From Sphingomonadales bacterium (GTDB lineage Bacteria; Pseudomonadota; Alphaproteobacteria; Sphingomonadales; Sphingomonadaceae), in contig JAIXZK010000022.1 of NCBI GenBank assembly GCA_027489695.1, positions 1-34,872 on the forward strand: a stretch of 34,872 nt of DNA, given 5' to 3'. The translations under genes were made by a program, and so were the position numbers. How positions within the stretch are numbered: the first letter of the stretch is position 1; each line of letters opens with the position of its first letter. This document shows, piece after piece, positions 9,177-17,357 of this stretch. A model generated the notes under the pieces. It did no database searches and was not told the DNA's origin. It saw nothing but the letters and a program-made list of their open reading frames with translations.

Positions 9177-9203
9177 GGAACGGTGCCCCAAGAAAACCGT
9201 TCC
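9177..9203. promoter_or_regulatory. Symmetric divergent EcfG-type (general stress sigma factor) promoter pair
   Basis: + strand: GGAAC (9177-9181)-N16-CGTT (9198-9201). - strand: GGAAC (9203-9199)-N16-CGTT (9182-9179). The unit is GGAACGGT-N11-ACCGTTCC. Confidence 0.6.
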
Positions 9204-9230
9204 ACCGGTGCAGCAGAAGTTGGGACAGCC

Positions 9231-9434
9231 ATGGCAGACGAACGCGCGCCCGCACCATCGGCCGGCAAGCCGGGCACCGCGGCGGGCGAAGGCAAGCCAT
9301 CCGAAGCCGGCACCGCCGGGGCGGCCCGCGCGGCCGCGCAGGACGGCCCGGACAAGGATCGCGACCGCTGGCATGCGTTCGATGAGGCTGCCGCGCGCAA
9401 GACCCGGCGGGAACAGCCGGACCCGGCGCGGTAA
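9231..9434 (+). CDS. Small hydrophilic, probably disordered hypothetical protein (67 aa)
   Basis: ATG at 9231: MADERAPAPSAGKPGTAAGEGKPSEAGTAGAARAAAQDGPDKDRDRWHAFDEAAARKTRREQPDPAR. Sits about 30 bp downstream of a consensus EcfG-type promoter and ends before a hairpin. Confidence 0.5.
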   Translation: MADERAPAPSAGKPGTAAGEGKPSEAGTAGAARAAAQDGPDKDRDRWHAFDEAAARKTRREQPDPAR

Positions 9435-9438
9435 GCTT

Positions 9439-9462
9439 CCCTCTCCCGCTTGCGGGAGAGGG
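9439..9462. repeat. Intergenic palindrome (CCCTCTCCCGC-TT-GCGGGAGAGGG), possible bidirectional terminator
   Basis: Perfect 11-bp inverted repeat with a TT loop between a + ORF and the - strand ahpD. Confidence 0.7.
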
Positions 9463-9516
9463 GGGTGTCGGCTCCGTTTGGCCTCAGCGCGCGGGCGCCC
9501 GCGAGCGGGAGCTATT

Positions 9517-10035
9517 TCAAATCGCCTGCAGCGTCCGCGCCACCGCATGGACGACCGACGCGATACGCACCGCGGCCTGGATCTTCTCGATCGCCATGCC
9601 GTGATTGGCCAGCACCTTGTCATGCGCATCGATGCACATGCCGCAGCCGTTGACCGCCGAGACGGCGAGGCTGAACAGCTCGAAATCGGCCTTGTCGATG
9701 CCCGGCGCGCCGATGACGTTCATGCGCAGCTTGGCCGGCATGGTGCGGTAATCCGGCCGCGAGGCGAGGTGGGTGAAGCGATAATAGATGTTGTTCATCG
9801 CCATGATGCTGGCGGCGGCCTTGGCGGCGGTCATCGCTTCCGGGCTCAGCTTGGTCGCCGCCTCTGCCTCGACGGCGTCGATCACCGGCTTGTAGGCGCA
9901 GGCATGGGCGACGGCGACGAAGGTGCCCCATTTCTGCTGATCGGTCAGCAGCTGTTCGGTGACCAGGCTGGAAACGTTGAGGCGCAGGTCCTTGGCGTAA
10001 TCGGGCAGCGTCTTGGCGAGTTCGGTGAAGATCAT
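9517..10035 (-). CDS. ahpD: Alkyl hydroperoxide reductase AhpD / carboxymuconolactone decarboxylase family
   Basis: AVSAVNGCGMCIDAHDKVL CxxC-H motif; next to ahpC. Confidence 0.93.
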   Translation of the reverse strand: MIFTELAKTLPDYAKDLRLNVSSLVTEQLLTDQQKWGTFVAVAHACAYKPVIDAVEAEAATKLSPEAMTAAKAAASIMAMNNIYYRFTHLASRPDYRTMPAKLRMNVIGAPGIDKADFELFSLAVSAVNGCGMCIDAHDKVLANHGMAIEKIQAAVRIASVVHAVARTLQAI

Positions 10036-10219
10036 GGCAGATCCTTTCCCCTCGGCGGCGCGCAGAGGGTGGCAGTTCGATAGGCAGGAAGGAAGAGGAA
10101 GCAGGAAGGCGCGCGGGCAAAGCCCGCGCCGTCGGACGGGTCCGGCGAGGGAAGGCCCCGCCGCCCCGCCGTCCGGCCTCTGACGAGTCGGCGGCCAAGC
10201 TGCGCTTGGCCGCTCGCCG

Positions 10220-10768
10220 TCAAGCGGCCGGCTTCAGCACGTCCTGGCCTTCGGTCCAGTTGCACGGGCACAGCTCGTCGGTCTGCAGCGCGTCGAGGAT
10301 GCGCAGCGTCTCGGCCGGGTTGCGGCCGACGTTGAGGCCGTTGATCGTGACATGCTGGATGATGTTGTCCGGATCGATGATGAAGGTGGCGCGCAGGGCA
10401 ACGCCGGCTTCCTTCACCACAATGCCGAGCGCATCGGCGAGGTGCTTCGAATTGTCGGCCAGCCAGGGGAAATCGGCGGCGGCGAGGCGCTCGTCCGACT
10501 TGCGCCAGGCGAAGTGGACGAAATCGGTGTCGGTCGACGCGCCGATCAGCACGGCGTCACGATCCTCGAAATCACCCTTCAGATCGCCATAGCCGATGAT
10601 CTCGGTCGGGCAGACGAAGGTGAAATCCTTCGGCCAGTAGAACAGCACCTTCCACTTGCCGGGATAGGCAGTGGTGATGTCGAGCGTTTCGCCGGCCGGC
10701 AGGGCGGCGACGCCCTGCTGCACGGGCAGGGCGAACGAGGGGACGGTATCACCAACGGTAAGGGCCAT
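10220..10768 (-). CDS. ahpC: Peroxiredoxin AhpC
   Basis: YWPKDFTFVCPTEI peroxidatic Cys; C-terminal ELCPCNWTEGQDVLKP resolving Cys region; adjacent to ahpD and oxyR. Confidence 0.93.
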   Translation of the reverse strand: MALTVGDTVPSFALPVQQGVAALPAGETLDITTAYPGKWKVLFYWPKDFTFVCPTEIIGYGDLKGDFEDRDAVLIGASTDTDFVHFAWRKSDERLAAADFPWLADNSKHLADALGIVVKEAGVALRATFIIDPDNIIQHVTINGLNVGRNPAETLRILDALQTDELCPCNWTEGQDVLKPAA

Positions 10769-10905
10769 GTCACTCTCCTGAGCTTGCAGTCTTGTTGCGA
10801 ATCTTGCGGCGCGCTGTCGCTTGTCACCGGCCACGCATTGCGACATGGCGGCTCTCCGGCTAGAAATCCAATCGATAATCTCTTCGTGACAAATCGAGCC
10901 AGTCG

Positions 10906-11811
10906 ATGAACTTCCTGCCCACCCTGAAGCAGCTGCAGTATCTGACCGCGCTCCACATCCATGGCCATTTTGGCCGCGCCGCCGATGCCTGTTTCGTCAC
11001 CCAGAGCACGCTTTCCGCCGGGCTGCGCGAGCTGGAATCGCTGCTGGGCGCGCAACTTGTCGAGCGCAACCGCCGCGTCGTGCGCTTCTCGCCGCTGGGC
11101 GAGCGCGTCGTCGCCAAGGCCTATGACGTGCTGCGCGAGGCCGATGCGCTGGCGGCGCTCACCCGCGACGCCGGCGCGCCGCTGGCCGGGCCGCTGCGCC
11201 TCGGCGTCATCCCGACCATCGCGCCCTATCTGCTGCCGCGCCTTGCGCCGGCGATCCGCGCCGCCTGGCCGGAACTGCAACTCTATCTGCGCGAGGAGAT
11301 GAGCGGCGCCGCCTGCGAGGCGCTGGCGCGCGGCACGCTCGACGCCGTGCTGCTGGCGCTGCCCTGGGATTGCGGCCCGGTCACATCGATCGCGCTGTTC
11401 GACGATCCTTTCTGCCTCGTCTTCCGCGCTGGCGACCTGCCCGATCCGCCGCCCGCCGTGGCGCCGGACAGTATCGACGACACCACCCTGCTGCTGCTCG
11501 AGGACGGTCATTGCCTGAAGGACCAGGCACTCGCCGTTTGCGGCCGGCCGGAACTGCGCGCCGATTCTACCCACCGCGGCACGTCCTTGGTGACCCTGGT
11601 GCAGATGGTCGCCGGCGGCCTTGGCCAGACTTTGGTGCCGCAAATGGCGCTGGACGCCGGGCTGATCGACGGCACCGGCCTGATCGCCCGGCCGCTGACC
11701 GGCGGTGCGGCGCGGACGATCGCGCTGGTCTGGCGCCAGGGCTCGCTGCGGGCGAGCGAGTTTGCGCTGCTGGCGGGAACGATACGCGAGGCCGTGTCGG
11801 GGGAGGGCTGA
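10906..11811 (+). CDS. oxyR: Hydrogen peroxide-sensing LysR-type regulator OxyR
   Basis: LysR HTH (FGRAADACFVTQSTLSAGLRELESLLGAQLVER) plus the redox motif LLLEDGHCLKDQALAVC, with two cysteines 9 residues apart as in OxyR C199/C208; divergent from ahpC. Confidence 0.95.
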   Translation: MNFLPTLKQLQYLTALHIHGHFGRAADACFVTQSTLSAGLRELESLLGAQLVERNRRVVRFSPLGERVVAKAYDVLREADALAALTRDAGAPLAGPLRLGVIPTIAPYLLPRLAPAIRAAWPELQLYLREEMSGAACEALARGTLDAVLLALPWDCGPVTSIALFDDPFCLVFRAGDLPDPPPAVAPDSIDDTTLLLLEDGHCLKDQALAVCGRPELRADSTHRGTSLVTLVQMVAGGLGQTLVPQMALDAGLIDGTGLIARPLTGGAARTIALVWRQGSLRASEFALLAGTIREAVSGEG

Positions 11812-11815
11812 AACA

Positions 11816-11956
11816 CCTCCCCCTGGAGGGGGAGGCGAGAGGCGCCCGCAGGGGGGCCCGGGAGGGGGGGGTCGTCACACGCCCTAGCCTTTGCAGGCTG
11901 AGACCACCCCCACCCGCCGCCCTGCGGGCGAGTCGCCTCCCCCCTCCAGGGGGAGG
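11816..11956. repeat. Composite palindromic intergenic repeat (about 141 bp)
   Basis: CCTCCCCCTGGAGGGGGAGGCGA (11816-11838) pairs with TCGCCTCCCCCCTCCAGGGGGAGG (11933-11956, one bulge); inner arms CGCCCGCAGGG (11843-11853) / CCCTGCGGGCG (11920-11930). Confidence 0.8.
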
Positions 11957-12102
11957 AGCGCGTCACTCTCGCCGACATCGGGTGCGACGGACGCTCCGAA
12001 GCGTGGGGGCTCCCTTTATCCCTAGGCACCGCCGCCGCCGCTTCCATGGCTGCGTTTTCGACCCTAGGGTGCCGGCCGAATTGCCATTGGGGAGATATTG
12101 CC

Positions 12103-13077
12103 ATGAAGGCCGTGCTTTGCGTCGAACATGGGCCGCCGGAGAAGCTGGTGGTGCAGGACATTGCCGTGCCGGAGCCGGGCCGCGGGCAGTTGCGCATCCG
12201 CGTCCATGCCGCCGGGGTGAATTTCCCCGATACGCTGATCATCCAGAACCTGTACCAGTTCAAGCCGGCGCTGCCCTTCTCGCCGGGCGGCGAAGCGGCC
12301 GGTGTCGTCGATGCCGTCGGCGAGGGTGTCGAGGACCTGAAGGTCGGCGACCGCGTCGTCGCGATGACCGGCCATGGCTGCTATGCCGAATATGTCATCG
12401 CCAATCGGGCGCAACTGGTGCCGATCCCCGATGGCATGCCCGACGATCTCGCCAGTGGTTTCACCATGACCTATGGCACCTCGCACCATGCCCTGAAGCA
12501 ACGGGCGCGGCTGCAGCCGGGCGAGACGCTGCTGGTGCTGGGCGCCGCCGGCGGTGTCGGCCTGACTGCGGTCGAACTGGGCAAGGTCATGGGCGCGCGC
12601 GTCATCGCCGCGGCTTCGAGCGACGAGAAGCTGGCGCTGTGCCGGGAGTATGGCGCCGACGAGACGATCAACTATGCGACCGAGGATCTGAAGGACCGCA
12701 TCAAGGCGCTGACCGGCGGCAAGGGCGTCGATGTCGTCTATGATCCGGTCGGTGATCGTTTCGCCGAGCCGGCGTTCCGCGGCATCGCCTGGAACGGCCG
12801 CTATCTGGTGGTCGGCTTTGCCGGTGGGGCGATCCCGTCGCTGCCGCTCAACCTGCCGCTGATCAAGGGCGCCTCGATCGTCGGCGTCTTCTGGGGCGCC
12901 TTCACCCAGGCCGAACCGGCGCTGCACCGCGAGAACATGGCGGAACTGCTCGCCTGGTATCGCGAGGGCAAGTTGAAGCCGCACGTCTCCCGCCATTTCA
13001 AGCTGGAGGAGGGCGCCGAGGCGATCCGCTGGATGATGGACCGCAAGGCAACCGGCAAGGTCGTGCTGATGGTTTGA
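12103..13077 (+). CDS. NADPH:quinone oxidoreductase family protein (MDR superfamily)
   Basis: AAGVNFPDTLIIQNLYQFKPALPFSPGGEAAGVV; LGAAGGVGLTAVELGK cofactor motif. Confidence 0.92.
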   Translation: MKAVLCVEHGPPEKLVVQDIAVPEPGRGQLRIRVHAAGVNFPDTLIIQNLYQFKPALPFSPGGEAAGVVDAVGEGVEDLKVGDRVVAMTGHGCYAEYVIANRAQLVPIPDGMPDDLASGFTMTYGTSHHALKQRARLQPGETLLVLGAAGGVGLTAVELGKVMGARVIAAASSDEKLALCREYGADETINYATEDLKDRIKALTGGKGVDVVYDPVGDRFAEPAFRGIAWNGRYLVVGFAGGAIPSLPLNLPLIKGASIVGVFWGAFTQAEPALHRENMAELLAWYREGKLKPHVSRHFKLEEGAEAIRWMMDRKATGKVVLMV

Positions 13078-13083
13078 AATCCT

Positions 13084-13104
13084 CCTCCCCCTTGCGGGGG
13101 GAGG
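13084..13104. repeat. Short intergenic palindrome related to the CCTCCCCC repeat family
   Basis: CCTCCCCC (13084-13091) / GGGGGAGG (13097-13104), followed by a G-rich tract resembling the 11816-11956 element. Confidence 0.6.
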
Positions 13105-13171
13105 CGTCTCGCACGCAGCGCGGCGGGTGGGGGTGGGGCAGGCAGGACCTGCCCCGTGTGCGGGGGTGGCC

Positions 13172-13987
13172 TCAGCCCCGCGTAACCACCACCTTCAGAT
13201 AGATCGCCGGGATTTCCGTCCGTTCCGGCCCGCCGCGGTTCTGCGCCTCGAACAGCGCGCGCAGCTCGTCGGCGAGCGCTTCGGCCCGGCCGCTGGCGGC
13301 GGCGGCGTCGAAGGCATTCATCGTCGGGCCGTAAAAGGCCCGGAACGTTTCGAAGAATTCGGCCGGCGGCATGTCGGCCACGAAGACATAGCTCGCCGGT
13401 TCGCAGGCGATGTGCGCGGCATCGATGCCGGCGGCGCCGAAGCGCTCGACCACATTGGCGGCGATGCCCCAGCTCACCGGACTGACGAAGCCTTCCGGCG
13501 GCGGCGGCGCATAAGCGGCGCTGATGCGCAGCACCTGCGCCACCAGCGTCGGATCGCCGGGGATCCAGTTGCCCATCACGATGCGGCCGCCGGGCCGGGT
13601 GACGCGCACCAGTTCGCGCGCCACCTCGAAAGGCCGCGGCGCGAACATGGCGCCGAAGATGCTGACGACCAGGTCGAAACTGCCATCGGCGAGGCCGGCA
13701 AGGTTGCTCGCGTCGCCCTGTTCGAAGCGCAGATTGCCAAGTCCCGCGGCGGCGGCGCGGGCATTGCCGGCGGCAACGAGATTTTCGGCAATGTCGACGC
13801 CCAGCACCTCGGCGCCGCGCTGCGCCGCCGGCAGTGCCGTGGTGCCATCACCGCAGCCGACATCGAGCACCGCCATGCCCGGGCCGACGCCCAGGCTTTC
13901 GACCAGCGCATCGCCGCTTTCGCGCATCGCAGCGGCGATGCGGGTGAAATCGCCCTTTTCCCAAAGTGCCTTGTTCGGATTGGTCAT
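13172..13987 (-). CDS. Class I SAM-dependent methyltransferase
   Basis: MAVLDVGCGDGTTALPAAQRGAEVLGVDIAENLV motif I; VTRPGGRIVMGNW. Confidence 0.92.
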   Translation of the reverse strand: MTNPNKALWEKGDFTRIAAAMRESGDALVESLGVGPGMAVLDVGCGDGTTALPAAQRGAEVLGVDIAENLVAAGNARAAAAGLGNLRFEQGDASNLAGLADGSFDLVVSIFGAMFAPRPFEVARELVRVTRPGGRIVMGNWIPGDPTLVAQVLRISAAYAPPPPEGFVSPVSWGIAANVVERFGAAGIDAAHIACEPASYVFVADMPPAEFFETFRAFYGPTMNAFDAAAASGRAEALADELRALFEAQNRGGPERTEIPAIYLKVVVTRG

Positions 13988-14116
13988 GACGGCGTTCCCC
14001 CTTTCGCGATGCTGGACCTCGCGCCGGCGGCTGGCAAGCGTGCCCGGTCGGCGTATAGACGGCAGGCGAAACCCACCGACCCCGCCTGGCCGCGGGCGGG
14101 GAGAAGGAACAGGCTC

Positions 14117-15559
14117 ATGGCACTGCGCGAAATCTACCCGCTCTATCTTGCCAACAAGGCGGAGCAGCCAAACACCGACCTCGAGGTTACCGACAAGTTC
14201 ACTGGCGCGGTCGCCACCCGCGTCGCCATGGCCGATGCCGCCACCATCGATCGCGGCATCGCTGCCGCTGTCGCCGCCGCCGAACCGATGGCGCGGATGG
14301 CGGCCTATGAACGCCAGGCCGTGCTTGCCCATTGCGTGCGCCGCTTCACCGAACGCCAGGACGAGCTCGCCCACGCCCTGTGCATCGAGGCCGGCAAGCC
14401 GATCCGCGATTCGCGCGGCGAAGTCGGCCGGTTGATCGACACCTTCCGCATCGCCGCCGAGGAAAGCGTGCGGATGACCGGCGAAGTCCAGCCGCTCGAC
14501 ATTTCGGCGCGTGCCCGCGGCTATCAGGGCATGTGGAAGCGCGTGCCGATCGGCCCGTGCAGCTTCGTCTCGCCGTTCAACTTCCCGCTCAATCTCGCCG
14601 CCCACAAGATCGCCCCGGCGCTCGCCGTCGGCTGCCCCTTCGTGATGAAGCCGGCGTCGCGCACGCCCTTGGGCGCCATCATCATCGGCGAGGTGCTCGC
14701 CGAGACCGACCTGCCGCCCGGCGCCTTCTCGATCCTGCCGGCGCACCGCGAGGGCGCCGACCTGTTCACCACCGACGATCGGCTGAAGCTCTTGTCCTTC
14801 ACCGGTTCGCCGGCGGTCGGCTGGGATTTGAAGGCGCGCGCCGGCAAGAAGAAGGTGGTGCTCGAACTCGGCGGCAATGCCGCGGTGATCATCGACCGCG
14901 ACGCCGATCTCGAGGATGCCGCCGAACGGACCGTGTTCGGCGCCTTCTACCAGTCCGGCCAGTCGTGCATCGGCGTGCAGCGCATCATCGTCCATGACGA
15001 GATCTACGACGCCTTCCGCGACCTGCTGGTGGCCAAGACGCGCAAGCTGATCGCCGGCAATCCGGCCGACGAAGCGACCTTCATCGGCCCGATGATCGAC
15101 GTGAAGGAGGCAACGCGGCTCGACAACTGGATCGCCGAAGCCCACGCCGCCGGTGCCACGCTGCTCTGCGGCGGCGAGCGCCAGGGCGCCATGCTGGCGG
15201 CGACGCTGCTCGAAAACGTGCCGCGTGCGACCTCGCTCTACCAGGAAGAGGCCTTCGGTCCGGTCGCCTTCTTCTCGCGTTTCAGCGATTTCGATGCGGC
15301 GCTCGACGAGGTCAACGACAGCAAGTTCGGCCTGCAGGCCGGCATCTTCACCCGTGACCTGTTCAAGATGCTGAAGGCCTGGGACCGGCTCGACGTCGGC
15401 GGCGTCGTCATCAACGACGTGCCGAGCTACCGCGTCGACAACATGCCTTATGGCGGGGTGAAGGATTCCGGCCTCGGCCGCGAGGGCATCCGCTTCGCGA
15501 TGGAAGACATGACCGAGATCCGCAATCTGGTGATCCGCCGCCGGCCGGGGGACATGTAA
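14117..15559 (+). CDS. Aldehyde dehydrogenase family protein
   Basis: SPFNFPLNLAAHKIAPALAVGCPFVMKPASRTPLGA, LELGGNAAVI, FYQSGQSCIGVQRI catalytic Cys. Confidence 0.95.
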   Translation: MALREIYPLYLANKAEQPNTDLEVTDKFTGAVATRVAMADAATIDRGIAAAVAAAEPMARMAAYERQAVLAHCVRRFTERQDELAHALCIEAGKPIRDSRGEVGRLIDTFRIAAEESVRMTGEVQPLDISARARGYQGMWKRVPIGPCSFVSPFNFPLNLAAHKIAPALAVGCPFVMKPASRTPLGAIIIGEVLAETDLPPGAFSILPAHREGADLFTTDDRLKLLSFTGSPAVGWDLKARAGKKKVVLELGGNAAVIIDRDADLEDAAERTVFGAFYQSGQSCIGVQRIIVHDEIYDAFRDLLVAKTRKLIAGNPADEATFIGPMIDVKEATRLDNWIAEAHAAGATLLCGGERQGAMLAATLLENVPRATSLYQEEAFGPVAFFSRFSDFDAALDEVNDSKFGLQAGIFTRDLFKMLKAWDRLDVGGVVINDVPSYRVDNMPYGGVKDSGLGREGIRFAMEDMTEIRNLVIRRRPGDM

Positions 15560-15563
15560 GGGG

Positions 15564-16097
15564 TTGCCACTGGAGCCGAATTTGCTCGATCCCCGCCCGC
15601 TCATCCTGACCGCTCTGCTCGAACCCGCCGTCATGGCGAAGCTCGAAGCGCTGCGTCGCCACTGGTATCCGCCGGAGCGCAACCAGGTGCCGGCGCATGC
15701 CTCGCTGTTCCACCAGCTGCCGGGGCGCGAGTTCGACGCGGTGAAACGGCGGCTGAAGGCGATTGCCGCCGAATGTCCGCCGCCGCCGGTGACGGTCGCG
15801 GGGGTGAAGTCGCTGGGGCAGGGGGTGGCGCTGCGGCTGGCGTCGCCGGACCTGGTCGCGCTGCGTGGGGAGCTGGCCGACGGTTGGGACACGCTGCTGA
15901 TCCCCCAGGATCGCGCCGGTTTCGATCCGCATGTGACGATCCAGAACAAGGCGAGCCCGGCGCAGGCGCGCGCCTGTTTCCAGGCCCTGTCGGCGAGCTT
16001 TGTGCCGTACGAGACACGGGCGGTGGCGCTGGCGGTGTGGCGTTATCTGGACGGGCCGTGGCAGCCGCTCGCCGAGATCGGTTTTCGTGGTCGCTGA
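15564..16097 (+). CDS. 2'-5' RNA ligase family protein (2H phosphoesterase)
   Basis: Two H-x-T/S motifs (HASLFHQL and HVTIQNK). TTG start. Confidence 0.85.
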   Translation: MPLEPNLLDPRPLILTALLEPAVMAKLEALRRHWYPPERNQVPAHASLFHQLPGREFDAVKRRLKAIAAECPPPPVTVAGVKSLGQGVALRLASPDLVALRGELADGWDTLLIPQDRAGFDPHVTIQNKASPAQARACFQALSASFVPYETRAVALAVWRYLDGPWQPLAEIGFRGR

Positions 16098-16149
16098 AGC
16101 GTTGGGGAAGGGCTTGGGATTCGCTGGCGACTGGGGTAGGGATCGCGTC

Positions 16150-16953
16150 ATGGTCACGTCTCGCGTGTTTCGCGGTCCCGCTCTCGTCCTTTGTGCCGCC
16201 CTGGCGTTGTCGGCGTGCGGCGGTGGTCCCAAGATCAAGAAGGATCGCGCCTATATCGCGCGCGACGTCGAAACGCTGTATCGCGTCGCCAAGGAAACGC
16301 TCGACAAGCGCAACTACAAGCTCGCCGCGGCGCAGTTCGACGAGGTCGAGCGCCAGCATCCCTATTCGGTCTGGGCCCGCCGCGCCCAGCTGATGAGCGC
16401 CTTCAGCTATTATGTCTCCGGCCAGTATCAGGAGGCCATCGGTTCGGCGCAGCGCTTCCTGTCGCTGCACCCCGGCAGCCGCGAGGCGCCCTATGCCTAT
16501 TACATGATCGCGGTCAGCTATTATGAGCAGATCTCGGCGGTCGAGCGTGACCAGCGCATCACCCAACAGGCACTGGATGCACTGGGCGAGCTGATCCGCC
16601 GCTATCCGAACAGCGATTATGCCGCGGACGCACGGCTGAAGGTCGATCTGACGCGCGATCACCTCGCCGGCAAGGAAATGGAAATCGGCCGCTTCTACCA
16701 GAAGCAGGCACTGTATCTGGCCGCGATCACCCGTTTCCGCACCGAAATCGACCGCTACGACACCACCAGCCACACGCCCGAGGCGCTGCACCGGCTGGTC
16801 GAATGCTATCTGGCGCTCGGCATTCCGGAGGAAGCCCGCAAGGCCGCCGCGGTGCTCGGCCGCAACTATCCGGAATCGGAATGGTACAATCGCAGCTACA
16901 AGCTGCTCGCCGAAAAGGCGCCCAAATACGGCCCGGCGGCCACCGGCAGCTGA
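16150..16953 (+). CDS. bamD: Outer membrane protein assembly factor BamD
   Basis: Lipobox LALSACGGG; TPR lipoprotein YKLAAAQFDEVERQHPYSVWARRAQLMSAFSYY typical of BamD. Confidence 0.93.
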   Translation: MVTSRVFRGPALVLCAALALSACGGGPKIKKDRAYIARDVETLYRVAKETLDKRNYKLAAAQFDEVERQHPYSVWARRAQLMSAFSYYVSGQYQEAIGSAQRFLSLHPGSREAPYAYYMIAVSYYEQISAVERDQRITQQALDALGELIRRYPNSDYAADARLKVDLTRDHLAGKEMEIGRFYQKQALYLAAITRFRTEIDRYDTTSHTPEALHRLVECYLALGIPEEARKAAAVLGRNYPESEWYNRSYKLLAEKAPKYGPAATGS

Positions 16954-16966
16954 TCCCGGCATGAAA

Positions 16967-16999
16967 TCGCCGGCGGAGAGAGATTCTCCCCGCCGGCGA
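16967..16999. terminator. Stem-loop between convergent bamD and csbD, probable bidirectional terminator
   Basis: TCGCCGGCGG (16967-16976) / CCGCCGGCGA (16990-16999), perfect 10-bp arms. Confidence 0.65.
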
Positions 17000-17025
17000 C
17001 CGTCGTTCCGACTTGGGTGGTCGGA

Positions 17026-17223
17026 TCAGCGCGGATCGGCGGCGCGATCTCCGGCGTCGCGGATGGCATCCTGGGCACCACCGATGCTGTTCTGCACCTT
17101 GCCCTTGACCTGATCGATCTTGCCTTCGGTTTCGAGCTTGGTGTCGCCGATCAGCTTGCCGACGCCTTCCTTGATCTTGCCGCCGATGTTGGTGGCGGCG
17201 CCTTCGATACGATCCTTGTCCAT
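17026..17223 (-). CDS. CsbD family protein
   Basis: MDKDRIEGAATNIGGKIKEGVGKLIGDTKLETEGKIDQVKGKVQNSIGGAQDAIRD. Confidence 0.95.
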   Translation of the reverse strand: MDKDRIEGAATNIGGKIKEGVGKLIGDTKLETEGKIDQVKGKVQNSIGGAQDAIRDAGDRAADPR

Positions 17224-17246
17224 GCTGTATCTCCTTCGGGGGAGCC

Positions 17247-17271
17247 AACGGACAAAGGCGCCGTCGGTTGC
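17247..17271 (-). promoter_or_regulatory. Candidate EcfG-type promoter for csbD
   Basis: Minus strand GCAAC (17271-17267)-N16-CGTT (17250-17247), one mismatch to GGAAC-N16/17-CGTT, about 24 bp upstream of the csbD start. Confidence 0.45.
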
Positions 17272-17357
17272 AGCGCAGCCGGCAGATCGGTGGCGGGTAC
17301 TGCCCGGACGGGAATCGCCTCCGGCGCCGGCTTGCCGGTCGGCAATCGCGGCGCCGC

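Noticed and set aside
13988-15949. Minus-strand extension (925-aa ORF) and 13127-14116 plus-strand extension around methyltransferase and ALDH
   Set aside because: Extensions are shadow translations of the genes on the opposite strand; proper starts at 13987 (-) and 14117 (+).
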